Part shown: positions 46,508-55,500 of the stretch, in pieces | Layout of the letters: the number at the start of each line of letters is the position of its first letter | Position numbering within the stretch: the first letter of the stretch is position 1 | Source of the DNA: Pararhizobium qamdonense | Lineage (GTDB): Bacteria > Pseudomonadota > Alphaproteobacteria > Rhizobiales > Rhizobiaceae | Direction: 5' to 3' | DNA: 64,000 nt | NCBI RefSeq assembly: GCF_029277445.1 | Contig: NZ_CP119566.1 | Location: 4,218,001-4,282,000, forward strand | Program-made: the position numbers and the translations under genes | Notes under the pieces: generated by a model | The model's input: only the letters and a program-made list of their open reading frames with translations | What the model was told of the DNA's origin: nothing | Database searches by the model: none

Positions 46508-46518
46508 GTGGATGACGT

Positions 46519-46557
46519 CCCGGGCCGGTTCGCCGGCTCGGGGCAGTCTGCTTTTTT
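46519..46557 (+). terminator. GC hairpin after hpf, possible terminator
   Basis: CCCGGGCCGG-TTCG-CCGGCTCGGG is a 10-bp stem with one G:T wobble, followed nine bases later by TTTTTT. The distance to the T-run makes termination uncertain; partial read-through to ptsN is likely. Two further hairpins lie before ptsN (GACCGT/ACGGTC at 46578-46591 and CCGGCA/TGCCGG at 46633-46647). Confidence 0.45.
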
Positions 46558-46683
46558 CTGGTGGTTTACATAGGGAAGACCGTTGACGGTCCGCCGGTAA
46601 AGCGCCGAGAGAAAGATGGATGGAGCCGCCGTCCGGCATTTTGCCGGGCGATGCGGTTTCTACCTGCGAACGAGGACAAAAGA

Positions 46684-47148
46684 ATGGCATTGGCAGGCTT
46701 GCTGCAGCAGAATGCGATACTTCCGGCCATGAAGGCCAATTCCAAGAAGCAGTTGCTTCAGGAATTGGCGGCAAAAGCATCCAAGATCACTGATCTACCC
46801 GAACGGGAAATATTCGACGTCATTCTTCAGCGCGAACGACTGGGCTCGACCGGTGTCGGCAACGGCATTGCCATCCCGCATGGCAAGCTCGCCCATCTTT
46901 CGTCGATCGTCGGGATTTTTGCCCGGCTGGAATCGCCCGTCGATTTCGAAGCGCTGGATGACCAGCCGGTCGATCTGGTGTTTCTGCTGCTTGCCCCGGA
47001 AGGTGCGGGCGCCGATCACCTGAAGGCCCTGTCGCGGATTGCCCGCGTGCTGCGCGATCCGGAAATGGTCGCCCGCCTGCGCGCAACGGATTCCGCCTCT
47101 GCCATCTACGCCTTCCTCAGTGACGACCAGGCCTCCAACGCCGCCTGA
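46684..47148 (+). CDS. ptsN: Nitrogen regulatory PTS enzyme IIA (EIIA-Ntr)
   Basis: This 154-residue phosphocarrier of the nitrogen PTS takes phosphate from EI-Ntr/NPr on a histidine and controls transport, potassium and nitrogen functions by protein contact. The phospho-acceptor is in NGIAIPHGKL near residues 60-69. Start 46684 (MALAGLLQQNAILPAM) follows GAGGACAAAAGA; an upstream ATG at 46561 would add unrelated sequence spanning the hairpins. Cluster with rpoN and hpf; GlnD at 25-28 kb is known in rhizobia to connect to this PTS through PtsP glutamine sensing. Confidence 0.94.
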   Translation: MALAGLLQQNAILPAMKANSKKQLLQELAAKASKITDLPEREIFDVILQRERLGSTGVGNGIAIPHGKLAHLSSIVGIFARLESPVDFEALDDQPVDLVFLLLAPEGAGADHLKALSRIARVLRDPEMVARLRATDSASAIYAFLSDDQASNAA

Positions 47149-47173
47149 CCGATACAACCGGAATGATTTCGTG

Positions 47174-47201
47174 AAACGCGGCCGCAGGGTCGCGTTTTTT
47201 T
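47174..47201 (+). terminator. Rho-independent terminator of ptsN
   Basis: AAACGCG (47174-47180) pairs with CGCGTTT (47191-47197) and is followed directly by more Ts. It lies 25 bases past the ptsN stop and ends the rpoN-ptsN cluster. Confidence 0.8.
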
Positions 47202-47321
47202 GCGTTTTCATCACGCGATCAGGCCGGCATCCACAAATTACCCGACTGGGCTCGAAGAGATATCGACACGGCTTCATGGCTCGACAATACTCCCGTTCAA
47301 TCAACATGGAGGAGGACGGGC

Positions 47322-48089
47322 ATGGCAGGACGTTTGGCAGGAAAGACCGCGTTGATCAGCGGCGGTGCGGGCGGATGCGGCCTTGCCGCCTCTGAGCTTT
47401 TTGCCCGTGAAGGTGCCCGCGTCGGCATTGTCGATCTGCCGCGCAGCAAGGGGGAGGAGGTTGCCGCCCAGATCCGCGCCGAGGGTGGAGAGGCCTTCTT
47501 CGCACCGGCTGATGTCTCGGTGTCCTCAGAGGTCAAGGCGGCGGTCAAGGCGGTCGAAGACACGTTTGGCGCAATCACGGTGCTCTTCAACCATGCCGGC
47601 ATTCTGGCTGTCGGGCCATTTCTGGAAACCGGGGAGGACGAGTGGGACCGGCTGATGGCCGTCAATGTGCGCTCGATGTTTCTGATGACCAAGGCCGTGC
47701 TGCCGGGCATGCTGGCCGCCGGAGGCGGCAGCATTGTCTCGACCTCCTCGATCTCCGCCGTGGCAGCGACGCCGATGGAGGTGCTCTACGATACGACCAA
47801 GGGCGCCTGCCATATGTTTGCGCGCGCCATTGCGGTCGAGTTCCGCGACCGCGGCATCCGCTCCAATGCCGTTTGCCCCGGCTTTATCGCCACCGACCAC
47901 GGCAAGCGCGAACTGGTTGGCCTGGCCAAATATGGCGTCGATGTTTCCGATGCGGCCATAGCCGCGCAGCAGGGCCGCCTGTGCGACCCGATGGAGGTGG
48001 CGCAGGCGGCCCTTTTCCTGGCGAGCGACGAATCCAGCTTCGTCAACGGCACGCATCTGTTCGTCGACAATTGCTTCACCGCGATGTGA
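47322..48089 (+). CDS. SDR-family oxidoreductase
   Basis: This 255-residue classical short-chain dehydrogenase has the cofactor motif ISGGAGGCGLAASELFA (a TGxxxGxG variant) near residues 14-30, NHAGI (NNAG variant) near 90, catalytic Ser in STSSISAVAA near 140 and Tyr-x3-Lys in VLYDTTKGA near 156. It oxidises or reduces an unknown alcohol or sugar using NAD(P)(H). GGAGGACGGGC precedes the ATG. A sugar-lactone-oxidase-like gene follows 23 bases downstream, suggesting both act in one sugar or polyol oxidation route. Confidence 0.88.
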   Translation: MAGRLAGKTALISGGAGGCGLAASELFAREGARVGIVDLPRSKGEEVAAQIRAEGGEAFFAPADVSVSSEVKAAVKAVEDTFGAITVLFNHAGILAVGPFLETGEDEWDRLMAVNVRSMFLMTKAVLPGMLAAGGGSIVSTSSISAVAATPMEVLYDTTKGACHMFARAIAVEFRDRGIRSNAVCPGFIATDHGKRELVGLAKYGVDVSDAAIAAQQGRLCDPMEVAQAALFLASDESSFVNGTHLFVDNCFTAM

Positions 48090-48112
48090 AGACCAAAGGG
48101 GAGAACGGGACC

Positions 48113-49348
48113 ATGATGGAATCAGGCGGCCACTGGCGCAACTGGGTGGGAAATCAATCGTGCATCGTCCGGCACCGGGGCGCGCCCGATAGCGAGGCGG
48201 CGCTGGCTCAGATGGTGCGCGAGGCAACGTCGAACGGGCTGAACGTACGCTGCGCCGGCTCCGGGCATTCGTTCACTCCGGTGGCGCTGACCAGCGGGCT
48301 GCATCTGACGCTGTCTGGCCTGCAGGGCATCAGCCATATCGACACGGCTCGCAAGCGCGTCTCCGTCCATGCCGGCACGACGATCAACACGCTCGGCAAG
48401 GCCTTGAAGCGCAGCGGTCTGTCGATGATCAACCAGGGCGATATCGACAGCCAGGCGCTGGCGGGCGCACTCACCACCGGAACGCACGGCACCGGGCTTA
48501 CGCTTGGCAACATGGCCTCGCAGATCGTCGGGATGCGGCTGGTGCAGCCGGATGGCAGCATTCTCGCCATCGACGACAGCGAACCGGACATGCTGAACGC
48601 CGCCCGCGTTTCCATCGGCATGCTCGGTGTCATCTCCGAAATCACCCTGCAGGTGATGGACAGCTATAATCTGCATGAAAAACTGTGGCGCTGCACCTTC
48701 GACGAATGCATGGAGCAACACGACGAACTGGCTGCCAACCACCGGCATTTTGGCTTCTTCTGGTGCCCGGTGCCGGAAAGCCGCCATTGCTACTGCCTGC
48801 CGGATACATCCTCCGTCTCGACCACGGCGAGCCTGTCCGATGTCTGCGAAATGAAGACGATCGACATCACCGATGCGCCGCCGATGGAAAGCGCGTTCGA
48901 GAAGATCGCCTATTCCTCGGAAATCTACCCGATCGAATATGTGCCGAATTTCCACGAGCTGGAATATGCCGTGCCGGTTCAATACGGCAAGCAGGCCTGC
49001 ACCGAAGTGCGCAAGCTGATGCTGGAGAAACACCCGACCTGCATCTATCCCATCGAATACCGCTTCACCGCCGGCGACGGCGGCTGGATCAGCCCGTTCT
49101 TCGAGCAGGATTCGATCACGCTCTCGGTCTCCGGCCAGCCGGGCACCGACTATTGGAACTACCTGAAGGATGTCGATGATATCCTGCGCCAATTCGGCTC
49201 CCGCCCGCATTGGGGCAAGCTGCATTTCCTAGGCAACGGGGACGTGGACGCGCTCTATCCGCGCGCCGGGGATTTCAAGGCGCTGCGCAACAGGCTCGAT
49301 CCGGAAGGGCGGTTCCTGAACGATCATCTGAAGCAGTTGTTTGGGTAA
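48113..49348 (+). CDS. FAD-linked D-arabinono-1,4-lactone oxidase-like protein
   Basis: The protein of about 411 residues belongs to the VAO flavoprotein family. The N-terminal FAD domain has VRCAGSGHSFTPVALTSG near residue 43 and TTGTHGTGLTLGNMAS near residue 125. The C-terminal ALO domain ends with PHWGKLHFL and RFLNDHLKQLFG, as in aldonolactone and sugar-alcohol oxidases. It likely oxidises a sugar lactone or polyol with oxygen or another acceptor; the substrate is unknown. The ATG pair at 48113/48116 is preceded by GGGGAG. Probably an operon with the upstream SDR gene. A palindromic repeat follows the stop. Confidence 0.88.
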   Translation: MMESGGHWRNWVGNQSCIVRHRGAPDSEAALAQMVREATSNGLNVRCAGSGHSFTPVALTSGLHLTLSGLQGISHIDTARKRVSVHAGTTINTLGKALKRSGLSMINQGDIDSQALAGALTTGTHGTGLTLGNMASQIVGMRLVQPDGSILAIDDSEPDMLNAARVSIGMLGVISEITLQVMDSYNLHEKLWRCTFDECMEQHDELAANHRHFGFFWCPVPESRHCYCLPDTSSVSTTASLSDVCEMKTIDITDAPPMESAFEKIAYSSEIYPIEYVPNFHELEYAVPVQYGKQACTEVRKLMLEKHPTCIYPIEYRFTAGDGGWISPFFEQDSITLSVSGQPGTDYWNYLKDVDDILRQFGSRPHWGKLHFLGNGDVDALYPRAGDFKALRNRLDPEGRFLNDHLKQLFG

Positions 49349-49349
49349 C

Positions 49350-49471
49350 CCACCTCCCCCTTGAGGGGGGAGGTCGCCGCGAAGCGGCGGGTGGGGGTGA
49401 CCGTCAGGGACGCGTGAAGCGTCACCCCACCCCGGCACTCACGTGCCGACCCTCCCCCTCAAGGGGAGGGT
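49350..49471. repeat. REP-like palindromic intergenic element (copy 1)
   Basis: This 122-bp element lies between convergent genes. It contains ACCTCCCCC-TTGA-GGGGGGAGGT (49352-49373), GTGGGGGTGAC pairing with GTCACCCCAC (49391-49430) and ACCCTCCCC..GGGGAGGGT (49449-49471). The ends are G/C-tract hairpins as in repeats seen widely in alphaproteobacterial chromosomes. It may act as bidirectional terminator for the oxidase and grpE genes. Confidence 0.8.
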
Positions 49472-49476
49472 AAAGA

Positions 49477-50091
49477 TCAAACCGCCGGTGTTTCTTCCGC
49501 CGCAACGATCTTCGGGCCGCCCTTGGCGACGCCGACCATGGCGGGGCGCAGGACGCGTTCGCCGATGGTGTAGCCGGCCTGAACGACCTGGACGACGGTG
49601 TTGTTGGGCACTTCCGTGTTCGGGACTTCGAACATCGCCTGGTGGAAGTTCGGGTCGAACTTCTGGCCGACGGGCTCCAGCTTCTGGACGCCGTGGCGCT
49701 CCAGCGCCGACAGCATGGCCCGTTCGGTCATCTCCACGCCTTCGATCAGCGCGTTGAAGCCGGCATCGCCGGATTCGCGGGCTTCCGTCGGAATGGCATC
49801 GAGCGCGCGGCGCAGGTTGTCGGAAACGGCAAGCATATCGCGGGCAAAGCCGGCGACGGAATAGGACTTGGCATCCTTGACGTCGCGGGCGGTGCGGCGG
49901 CGCAGATTGTCCATTTCCGCAGCCAGGCGCAGGTAGCGGTCGCGCATATCGGCCGCTTCAGCCTTGGCAAGCTCCAAAGGATCCGGCTCGGAAACGGCAG
50001 CATCGACCTGCTCATCGGCAGCTTCCGCATAGGCGGCAGCTGCTTCGTCCGCGTTCGCTTCCGCACCGTGTTTGTTCATATCGTCGGTCAT
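49477..50091 (-). CDS. grpE: Nucleotide exchange factor GrpE
   Basis: The 204-residue homodimeric cochaperone releases ADP from DnaK. The acidic N-terminus is followed by a long coiled-coil helix ([31 protein letters not shown]) and the beta domain with [30 protein letters not shown], the GrpE signature. Start 50091 (MTDDMNKHG) has GGAGACCGTC before it; an earlier in-frame start would add 23 residues. hrcA lies just upstream on the same strand; dnaK/dnaJ are not in the window. Confidence 0.95.
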   Translation of the reverse strand: MTDDMNKHGAEANADEAAAAYAEAADEQVDAAVSEPDPLELAKAEAADMRDRYLRLAAEMDNLRRRTARDVKDAKSYSVAGFARDMLAVSDNLRRALDAIPTEARESGDAGFNALIEGVEMTERAMLSALERHGVQKLEPVGQKFDPNFHQAMFEVPNTEVPNNTVVQVVQAGYTIGERVLRPAMVGVAKGGPKIVAAEETPAV

Positions 50092-50206
50092 GACGGTCTC
50101 CGCACTGTCAACATGTCTAGGATTTGGTCTCGATATCGAGCTTTGAAGCCGAAAAATCAAGGGTACAATCGAAAGCTGCCGGAAAAACCGGCCGATCCAG
50201 CGCCGG

Positions 50207-51304
50207 TTAGCGCGACAAACGCGACATCAATTGCGCAGTATAGTCCACCATCGGCACAATGCGCGAATAATTCAGCCGCGTCGGGCCGATGACCCCGACG
50301 GCGCCGACGATCTTGTCGTCGCCGTCCCTGTAGGGCGCGACGATCAGCGACGAGCCCGACAGCGAAAACAGCTTGTTTTCCGACCCGATAAAGATCCGCA
50401 CCCCCGGCCCGCTCTCGGCCAGATTGAGGATTTCGATCAGGCTGTCCTTCTTTTCCAGATCATCAAACAGCATGCGCAACCGGTCGACATCCTCGGCACC
50501 CGCCAGCCCTTCGAGAAGATTGGCGCGGCCGCGCACGATCAGCTGCGTCGGCTTGTCATCCGCCTCGCTGCCCGACCAGATGGCAAGCCCGCGCTCGACC
50601 AGATCCTGGCTCAGCGTATCGAGTTCGCGCCGGACGGTTTCCTTGACTTTTTCCAGCTGGCCGCGCACCTCGGGCAGGGTCTGCCCGGCGAGATGGGCGT
50701 TCAGAAAATTGGCGGCTTCGGTCAGCTGCGAGCTGGTGACGCCGGCCGGAAGCTCGATGATGCGGTTTTCGACCTGGTCATGCTCGCCGACAAGCACCGC
50801 CAGCGCCTTGGTGGGCGCCAGCCGCACGAACTCGACATGCCGCAGCACCGGATCATTCTTGGCGGTGATCACCAGCCCTGCCCCGCGCGACATGCCCGAC
50901 AGCATCTGGCTGGCATCGTTCAGCAAGGTCTCGACCGGCTGGTCGCGATCGGCGCGGCGCACATGCCGGTCGATCGAGGCGCGATCCTCGGCGGAGAGAT
51001 CGCCGACCTGCATGAAGGCATCGACGAAAAAGCGCAGACCGTTCTGCGTCGGCAGGCGGCCGGCGCTGATATGCGGCGAATAGATGAGGCCGAGCTCTTC
51101 GAGGTCGCTCATGACGTTGCGGACGGAGGCCGGCGACAGCGACATTGGCAGGATGCGCGACAGGCTGCGCGACCCCAGCGGCTCACCGCTTTCCAGATAG
51201 CTTTCCACGATGCGACGGAAAATTTCGCCCGACCGCTCGTCGAGCGCCGAAAGCCTTTCCCGCATTGCAGATTTATCCAGGACCATTCGAACGCGGGAAC
51301 CCAT
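50207..51304 (-). CDS. hrcA: Heat-inducible transcription repressor HrcA
   Basis: This repressor binds CIRCE operators, typically at groESL, and is folded by GroEL. About 365 residues: N-terminal winged helix ([51 protein letters not shown]), a GAF-like domain, and the C-terminal [24 protein letters not shown]. Start 51304 ([21 protein letters not shown]) is taken from the family N-terminus; no strong Shine-Dalgarno, and 51286 is an alternative. No CIRCE element is seen in the window. Order hrcA-grpE is conserved, and rph is divergent. Confidence 0.93.
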   Translation of the reverse strand: MGSRVRMVLDKSAMRERLSALDERSGEIFRRIVESYLESGEPLGSRSLSRILPMSLSPASVRNVMSDLEELGLIYSPHISAGRLPTQNGLRFFVDAFMQVGDLSAEDRASIDRHVRRADRDQPVETLLNDASQMLSGMSRGAGLVITAKNDPVLRHVEFVRLAPTKALAVLVGEHDQVENRIIELPAGVTSSQLTEAANFLNAHLAGQTLPEVRGQLEKVKETVRRELDTLSQDLVERGLAIWSGSEADDKPTQLIVRGRANLLEGLAGAEDVDRLRMLFDDLEKKDSLIEILNLAESGPGVRIFIGSENKLFSLSGSSLIVAPYRDGDDKIVGAVGVIGPTRLNYSRIVPMVDYTAQLMSRLSR

Positions 51305-51475
51305 GTTGTTGAAGACAATTGAAATATAGTGATCCCAGCCCGGATAGCAAAAGAGAAATTGGCTGGAATGCCCGCCGTACAGCGGCTTTTGGCTCTCCGC
51401 CACTCTTTTGGCGCAAATGATTTCCCTTCATCGCAACATAGGTTAGAAGGCTGACAAACATCACAGGAGTTCATG

Positions 51476-52195
51476 ATGCGGCCTTCCGGCAGAAAAACCG
51501 ACCAGATGCGCAAGGTTTCCTTCGAGCGCAATGTTTCCAAACATGCAGAAGGATCGTGCCTGGTGAAGTTCGGCGACACGCATGTGCTGGTCACGGCGAG
51601 CCTGGAGGAAAAGACGCCGCCATGGCTGCGCAACAGCGGCAAGGGTTGGGTCACCGCCGAATACGGCATGCTGCCGCGCGCTACCGGCGAGCGCATGAAG
51701 CGCGAGGCGGCATCCGGCAAGCAGAGCGGCCGCACCCAGGAAATCCAGCGCCTGATCGGCCGTTCGCTGCGCGCCGTCGTCGATCTGAAGGAACTCGGCG
51801 AACGCCAGATTTCGATCGACTGCGACGTCATCCAGGCGGATGGCGGCACCCGGACCGCTTCCATCACCGGCGCGTGGATTGCGCTGCGCGATTGCCTCGC
51901 CTGGATGGAAGCCCGCAACATGATCAAGGTCGAGAAAGTCCTGAAGGACCATATCGCCGCGATCTCCTGCGGCATCTTTGCCAACCAGCCCGTGATCGAC
52001 CTCGATTATCTGGAGGACTCGGCAGCGGAAACCGACGCCAATTTCGTCATGACCGGCTCGGGCGGCATCGTGGAGATCCAGGGCACGGCCGAAGGCAAGC
52101 CGTTCTCGGAGGAAGAATTCGGCACGCTGCTCGGCCTTGCCAAGAACGGCATTTCAGAACTGGTCACCATGCAGAAGCAGGCCATCGGGGGCTGA
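51476..52195 (+). CDS. rph: Ribonuclease PH
   Basis: This 239-residue phosphorolytic 3'-5' exoribonuclease trims tRNA 3' ends. Signatures: [19 protein letters not shown] at the start, [16 protein letters not shown] near residue 58, [31 protein letters not shown] near residue 105. ATG 51476 is preferred over 51473 because GGAG is then six bases away. The rph-hrcA divergent arrangement and the downstream rdgB are common in Rhizobiales. Confidence 0.96.
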   Translation: MRPSGRKTDQMRKVSFERNVSKHAEGSCLVKFGDTHVLVTASLEEKTPPWLRNSGKGWVTAEYGMLPRATGERMKREAASGKQSGRTQEIQRLIGRSLRAVVDLKELGERQISIDCDVIQADGGTRTASITGAWIALRDCLAWMEARNMIKVEKVLKDHIAAISCGIFANQPVIDLDYLEDSAAETDANFVMTGSGGIVEIQGTAEGKPFSEEEFGTLLGLAKNGISELVTMQKQAIGG

Positions 52196-52212
52196 GGCGT
52201 TCATGCGGACAA

Positions 52213-52329
52213 TGCCCCTCATCCGCCCTATCGGGCACGTTCTCCCTGTCCTAACGGGGAGAAGGACCGGACGGCAATCTCTGGCGTCCCCTCTCCCCGC
52301 AAGCGCGGAAAGGGCTAGGGTGAGGGGCA
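52213..52329. repeat. REP-like palindromic intergenic element (copy 2), supplies a Shine-Dalgarno
   Basis: The 117-bp element is bounded by the perfect inverted ends TGCCCCTCA (52213-52221) and TGAGGGGCA (52321-52329). Inside is TTCTCCC..GGGGAGAA and further C/G-tract hairpins. Its right end puts GAGGGG eight bases before the ATG of the VOC gene. Confidence 0.8.
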
Positions 52330-52335
52330 ATTCGC

Positions 52336-52755
52336 ATGGATAAGCTGACGTTTGAAGGCATTCTGGAAACAGCACTTTATGTGGATGATCTCGATGCGGC
52401 GGAGGCGTTTTACGGCTCCGTTCTCGGCCTTGAAAAAATCAGCCGCGCCGGCAACCGGCATATCTTCTTCCGCTGCGGACCCGGCGTCCTTTTGATCTTC
52501 AACCCGGCAGAGACGGTCAAGCCGCCGCCGGCAGAGGGACTGCAGGTTCCGCCGCATGGAACGCGAGGCAACGGCCATATGTGCCTGCGGGTGCAGAAGG
52601 GCAAGCTTCAGGCCTGGGAAGACAAACTGAAGACCGCTGATATCGCGATCGAAACCGAAGTGCTCTGGCCATCGGGCGCGCGGTCCTTCTATTTCCGCGA
52701 CCCCGCCGGAAACAGTCTGGAATGCGCCGAGGCCAGCCTTTGGAATATCGACTGA
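52336..52755 (+). CDS. VOC superfamily (glyoxalase/bleomycin-resistance/dioxygenase fold) protein
   Basis: The 139-residue single-domain protein shows two beta-alpha-beta-beta-beta modules: [25 protein letters not shown] at the start and [19 protein letters not shown] at the end, with candidate metal ligands in GNGHMCLRV and the terminal Glu of LEC. VOC proteins include glyoxalase I, antibiotic-binding proteins and dioxygenases; the substrate cannot be assigned. It lies between rph and rdgB. The ribosome binding site appears to come from the adjacent palindromic repeat. Confidence 0.88.
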   Translation: MDKLTFEGILETALYVDDLDAAEAFYGSVLGLEKISRAGNRHIFFRCGPGVLLIFNPAETVKPPPAEGLQVPPHGTRGNGHMCLRVQKGKLQAWEDKLKTADIAIETEVLWPSGARSFYFRDPAGNSLECAEASLWNID

Positions 52756-52795
52756 CACGAATGGGCAAAAGCCCGCCGGATTGAGAAAGACGCAG

Positions 52796-53440
52796 ATGCG
52801 CAAGCTTGAAGACAAGACCCTGATCGTTGCCAGCCACAATGCCGGCAAGATCCGCGAAATCCGCGATCTGATCGGCCCGATGGGCTTTGAAGCCAAGTCG
52901 GCGGCCGATCTCAACTTCGTCGAGCCGGACGAGACCGGCACCACCTTCGAGGAAAACGCCACGATCAAGGCGCTGGCCTCGGCGAAAGCCTCCGGCCTGC
53001 CTGCCCTTTCGGACGATTCCGGCCTTGTCGTCGATGCGCTGAACGGCGATCCCGGCGTCTACACCGCCAACTGGGCCGAGACCGCCGATGGCACGCGGGA
53101 TTTTGCCATGGCGATGGAAAAGGTCGAGACCGCCATCCAGGACGCCGGCGCCACTGCCTTTGACCGGCGCACCGGCCGCTTCGTCTCGGTGCTCTGCCTG
53201 GCCTGGCCGGATGGCCATGTCGAGCTGTTCCGGGGCGAGGTGGAAGGCCATATCGTCTGGCCGCCGCGTGGCAGCCAGGGATTTGGTTACGACCCGGTCT
53301 TCCAACCGCTCGGCTACGACACCACATTCGGCGAAATGAGTGCCGAGGAAAAGCATGGCTGGAAGCCGGGCGATGCCGAGGCGCTGTCGCACCGGGCGCG
53401 CGCGTTCAAGCTTTTTGCCGAGACATGCTTGAGTGCTTGA
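52796..53440 (+). CDS. rdgB: XTP/dITP (non-canonical purine NTP) pyrophosphatase RdgB
   Basis: The 214-residue house-cleaning enzyme hydrolyses dITP and XTP to the monophosphates. The N-terminal [16 protein letters not shown] motif, the catalytic-metal stretch [32 protein letters not shown] and [13 protein letters not shown] are the Ham1-family blocks. Start ATG 52796 ([11 protein letters not shown]) has GAGAAAG before it. The neighbouring hemW downstream is a conserved rhizobial partner, here separated by a repeat element. Confidence 0.96.
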   Translation: MRKLEDKTLIVASHNAGKIREIRDLIGPMGFEAKSAADLNFVEPDETGTTFEENATIKALASAKASGLPALSDDSGLVVDALNGDPGVYTANWAETADGTRDFAMAMEKVETAIQDAGATAFDRRTGRFVSVLCLAWPDGHVELFRGEVEGHIVWPPRGSQGFGYDPVFQPLGYDTTFGEMSAEEKHGWKPGDAEALSHRARAFKLFAETCLSA

Positions 53441-53478
53441 AGGGAACAGGGGGATAGTTCCGAATGCGAGGTGAATTA

Positions 53479-53607
53479 ACCCCCTCTGTCATTTCATGAC
53501 ATCTCCCCCCGCAAGGGGGGAGATCATTCTTTTTCCTAGCTGCCCGAAAGCCTGCGGCTCATCTCCCCCCTTGCGGGGGAGATGCCGGCGTCGCCGACAG
53601 AGGGGGT
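53479..53607. repeat. REP-like palindromic intergenic element (copy 3)
   Basis: Perfect 12-bp inverted ends ACCCCCTCTGTC (53479-53490) and GACAGAGGGGGT (53596-53607) flank two G/C hairpins: ATCTCCCCCC-GCAA-GGGGGGAGAT (53501-53524) and ATCTCCCCC..GGGGGAGAT (53561-53583). This lies in the 311-base gap between rdgB and hemW; the remainder of that gap (53608-53751) shows no gene. Confidence 0.85.
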
Positions 53608-53751
53608 GACGCAGCTCTCCGATTTCGGACATAGAGAAGATGAAGCAAATCATATAAGGGACGGGAGAGACGCTCAGCGTCTCCGGCCTCTAGACATGCA
53701 GACAACACGACCTTAACTCCGCGCCAAAGCGCCTGAAAGACCTGAAACAGA

Positions 53752-54927
53752 ATGGCTACTTTTTCTTCCATCGGCGACAGCAAGGAGCCCGGTTTCGGGG
53801 TCTATGTGCATTGGCCATTCTGTGCTGCCAAATGTCCCTATTGCGATTTCAACAGCCATGTGCGGCATCAGCCGGTCGATCAGCCGCGTTTCGTCACGGC
53901 CTTTCTCACCGAAATGGCGGCGATGCGGCATATGTCGGGCCCGCGCACCGTCACCAGCATCTTCATGGGCGGCGGCACGCCGTCGCTGATGAACCCTTCG
54001 ACGGTTGAGGCCATTCTCGACGGCATTGCCAATCTCTGGCATATGCCCGACGGCATCGAAATCACCATGGAGGCCAATCCGTCCAGCGTCGAGGCGACGC
54101 GGTTTCGCGGCTATCGCGCCGCCGGCGTCAACCGGGTCTCGCTCGGCGTCCAGGCGCTGAACGACCGCGACCTGAAGTTTCTCGGCCGGCTGCACAATGT
54201 CGAGGACGCCCTGAAGGCCATCGGCCTGGCGCGCGATATCTTTCCGCGCATGTCGTTTGACCTGATCTACGCCCGCCCCAACCAGACCGTCGAAGCCTGG
54301 GAGCAGGAGCTGAAACAGGCCGTCTCCTATGCCGTCGATCACCTGTCGCTCTACCAGCTGACGATCGAGGAAGGCACGCCCTTCTACGGCCTGCACAAGG
54401 CGGGCAAGCTGATCGTTCCGGATGGCGAACATTCCGCCGTGCTCTATGAGGCGACGCAGCAGATCACTGAGGGGTTCGGCATGCCTGCCTATGAGGTGTC
54501 CAACCACGCCGCACCGGGCGCCGAAAGCCGCCATAACCTCACCTACTGGCGCTATGGCGACTATGCCGGCATCGGCCCGGGTGCGCATGGCCGGTTGACG
54601 CGCGGCCGCAACAAGATTGCCACGGCAACCGAGCGCAAGCCGGAAGACTGGCTGCAGCTGGTTGAGGATCATGGCCATGGCATGGTGGATCAGGAAGTGC
54701 TGGGCTACGGCGAACAGGCCGACGAGCTTTTGCTGATGGGCCTGCGGCTCAAGGAAGGCATCGATCTCGTGCGCTGGCAGGACCTGTCCGGCCGCGAACC
54801 GGATCCGGACCGTGAACAGTTCCTGATCGAACATGGTTTCATCGAGCGCCTGGGCAATTCGCGCCTGCGCTGCACCCCGGCCGGCATGCTGATCCTCGAT
54901 GCGGTGGTGGCCGACCTCGCCTGCTAA
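53752..54927 (+). CDS. hemW: Heme chaperone HemW (radical SAM, HemN-like)
   Basis: The 391-residue radical-SAM family protein has the cluster motif CAAKCPYCDFNSH near residues 22-34 and the HemN_C domain. The extra cysteine after the third cluster ligand in CxxxCxxCxC, typical of true HemN, is absent (CDFNSH), which points to HemW, a heme-binding chaperone, rather than coproporphyrinogen dehydrogenase. FMGGGTPSLM and EITMEANPSSVE follow as expected. Start ATG 53752; the Shine-Dalgarno is weak. Convergent with the MarR gene; the stops are only three bases apart. Confidence 0.92.
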   Translation: MATFSSIGDSKEPGFGVYVHWPFCAAKCPYCDFNSHVRHQPVDQPRFVTAFLTEMAAMRHMSGPRTVTSIFMGGGTPSLMNPSTVEAILDGIANLWHMPDGIEITMEANPSSVEATRFRGYRAAGVNRVSLGVQALNDRDLKFLGRLHNVEDALKAIGLARDIFPRMSFDLIYARPNQTVEAWEQELKQAVSYAVDHLSLYQLTIEEGTPFYGLHKAGKLIVPDGEHSAVLYEATQQITEGFGMPAYEVSNHAAPGAESRHNLTYWRYGDYAGIGPGAHGRLTRGRNKIATATERKPEDWLQLVEDHGHGMVDQEVLGYGEQADELLLMGLRLKEGIDLVRWQDLSGREPDPDREQFLIEHGFIERLGNSRLRCTPAGMLILDAVVADLAC

Positions 54928-54930
54928 ATT

Positions 54931-55443
54931 TTACTCGAACGCAGCCAGATATTTCCTGATGATCCGATCCAGCGCCGCCCGTTCATCCGGCTCCAACAGC
55001 GCCGTCAGCCGGTGCTGGTTGGCGACATGGGCGGTGACTGTGCGCTCCACCAGCGCAAGCCCTTCCGGCTTCAGCGCGATCAGCACGCTGCGGCGATCCT
55101 CCGGATGGGTCAGCCGCTCGACGAGACCGGCCTTTTCCAGCTGATCGATGCGGTTGGTCATCGTTCCCGACGTAATCATCGTGGTTGCCAGGAGGTCGCC
55201 CGGCGAGAGCCGGTAAGGCGGACCGGAACGGCGCAGCGCCGCCAGCACGTCGAAGCTCGCCGACGATAATCCGAACTGCGAAAACGTCTTCTCCACCTCG
55301 CGGCCGAGATAGGTCGAGAGCCGCGCCAGCCTGCCCAGCAGGCCCATGGGGCCAATATCCAGGTCCGGACGCTCCCGGGTCCATTGTGCCAAAATTCTAT
55401 CGACGTGATCTTCTGCCATACCTGTTTGGTACGCAGCATTCAT
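54931..55443 (-). CDS. MarR-family transcriptional regulator
   Basis: The regulator is about 170 residues from ATG 55443, or about 162 from 55419. Winged-helix elements: LSPGDLLATTMITSGTMTNRIDQLEKAGLVERLTHPEDRRSVLIALKPEG near residues 85-135. The ATG at 55443 lies inside the 16-bp palindrome 55442-55457, so either start may be used; 55419 has only a weak AGG before it. It probably represses the divergent EamA transporter gene and itself. The ligand is unknown. Confidence 0.88.
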   Translation of the reverse strand: MNAAYQTGMAEDHVDRILAQWTRERPDLDIGPMGLLGRLARLSTYLGREVEKTFSQFGLSSASFDVLAALRRSGPPYRLSPGDLLATTMITSGTMTNRIDQLEKAGLVERLTHPEDRRSVLIALKPEGLALVERTVTAHVANQHRLTALLEPDERAALDRIIRKYLAAFE

Positions 55444-55457
55444 CTTGACGTCAAGAT
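55442..55457. promoter_or_regulatory. Perfect 16-bp palindrome in the marR/eamA intergenic region
   Basis: ATCTTGACGTCAAGAT is its own reverse complement. It overlaps the upstream MarR start codon and contains TTGACG, a possible -35 box for the transporter (TTGACG, 16 bases, TACATT at 55468-55473). A half-site ATCTTGA recurs at 55479-55485. It is the expected kind of MarR operator, controlling both genes. Confidence 0.75.
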
Positions 55458-55500
55458 AATCGATGCTACATTGATTTATCTTGAAATAGAGATACTTTAA

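Noticed and set aside
49350..53607. Repeats that could be mistaken for a CRISPR array
   Set aside because: They are single palindromic elements with different sequences and genes between them; no regular repeat-spacer pattern and no cas genes.
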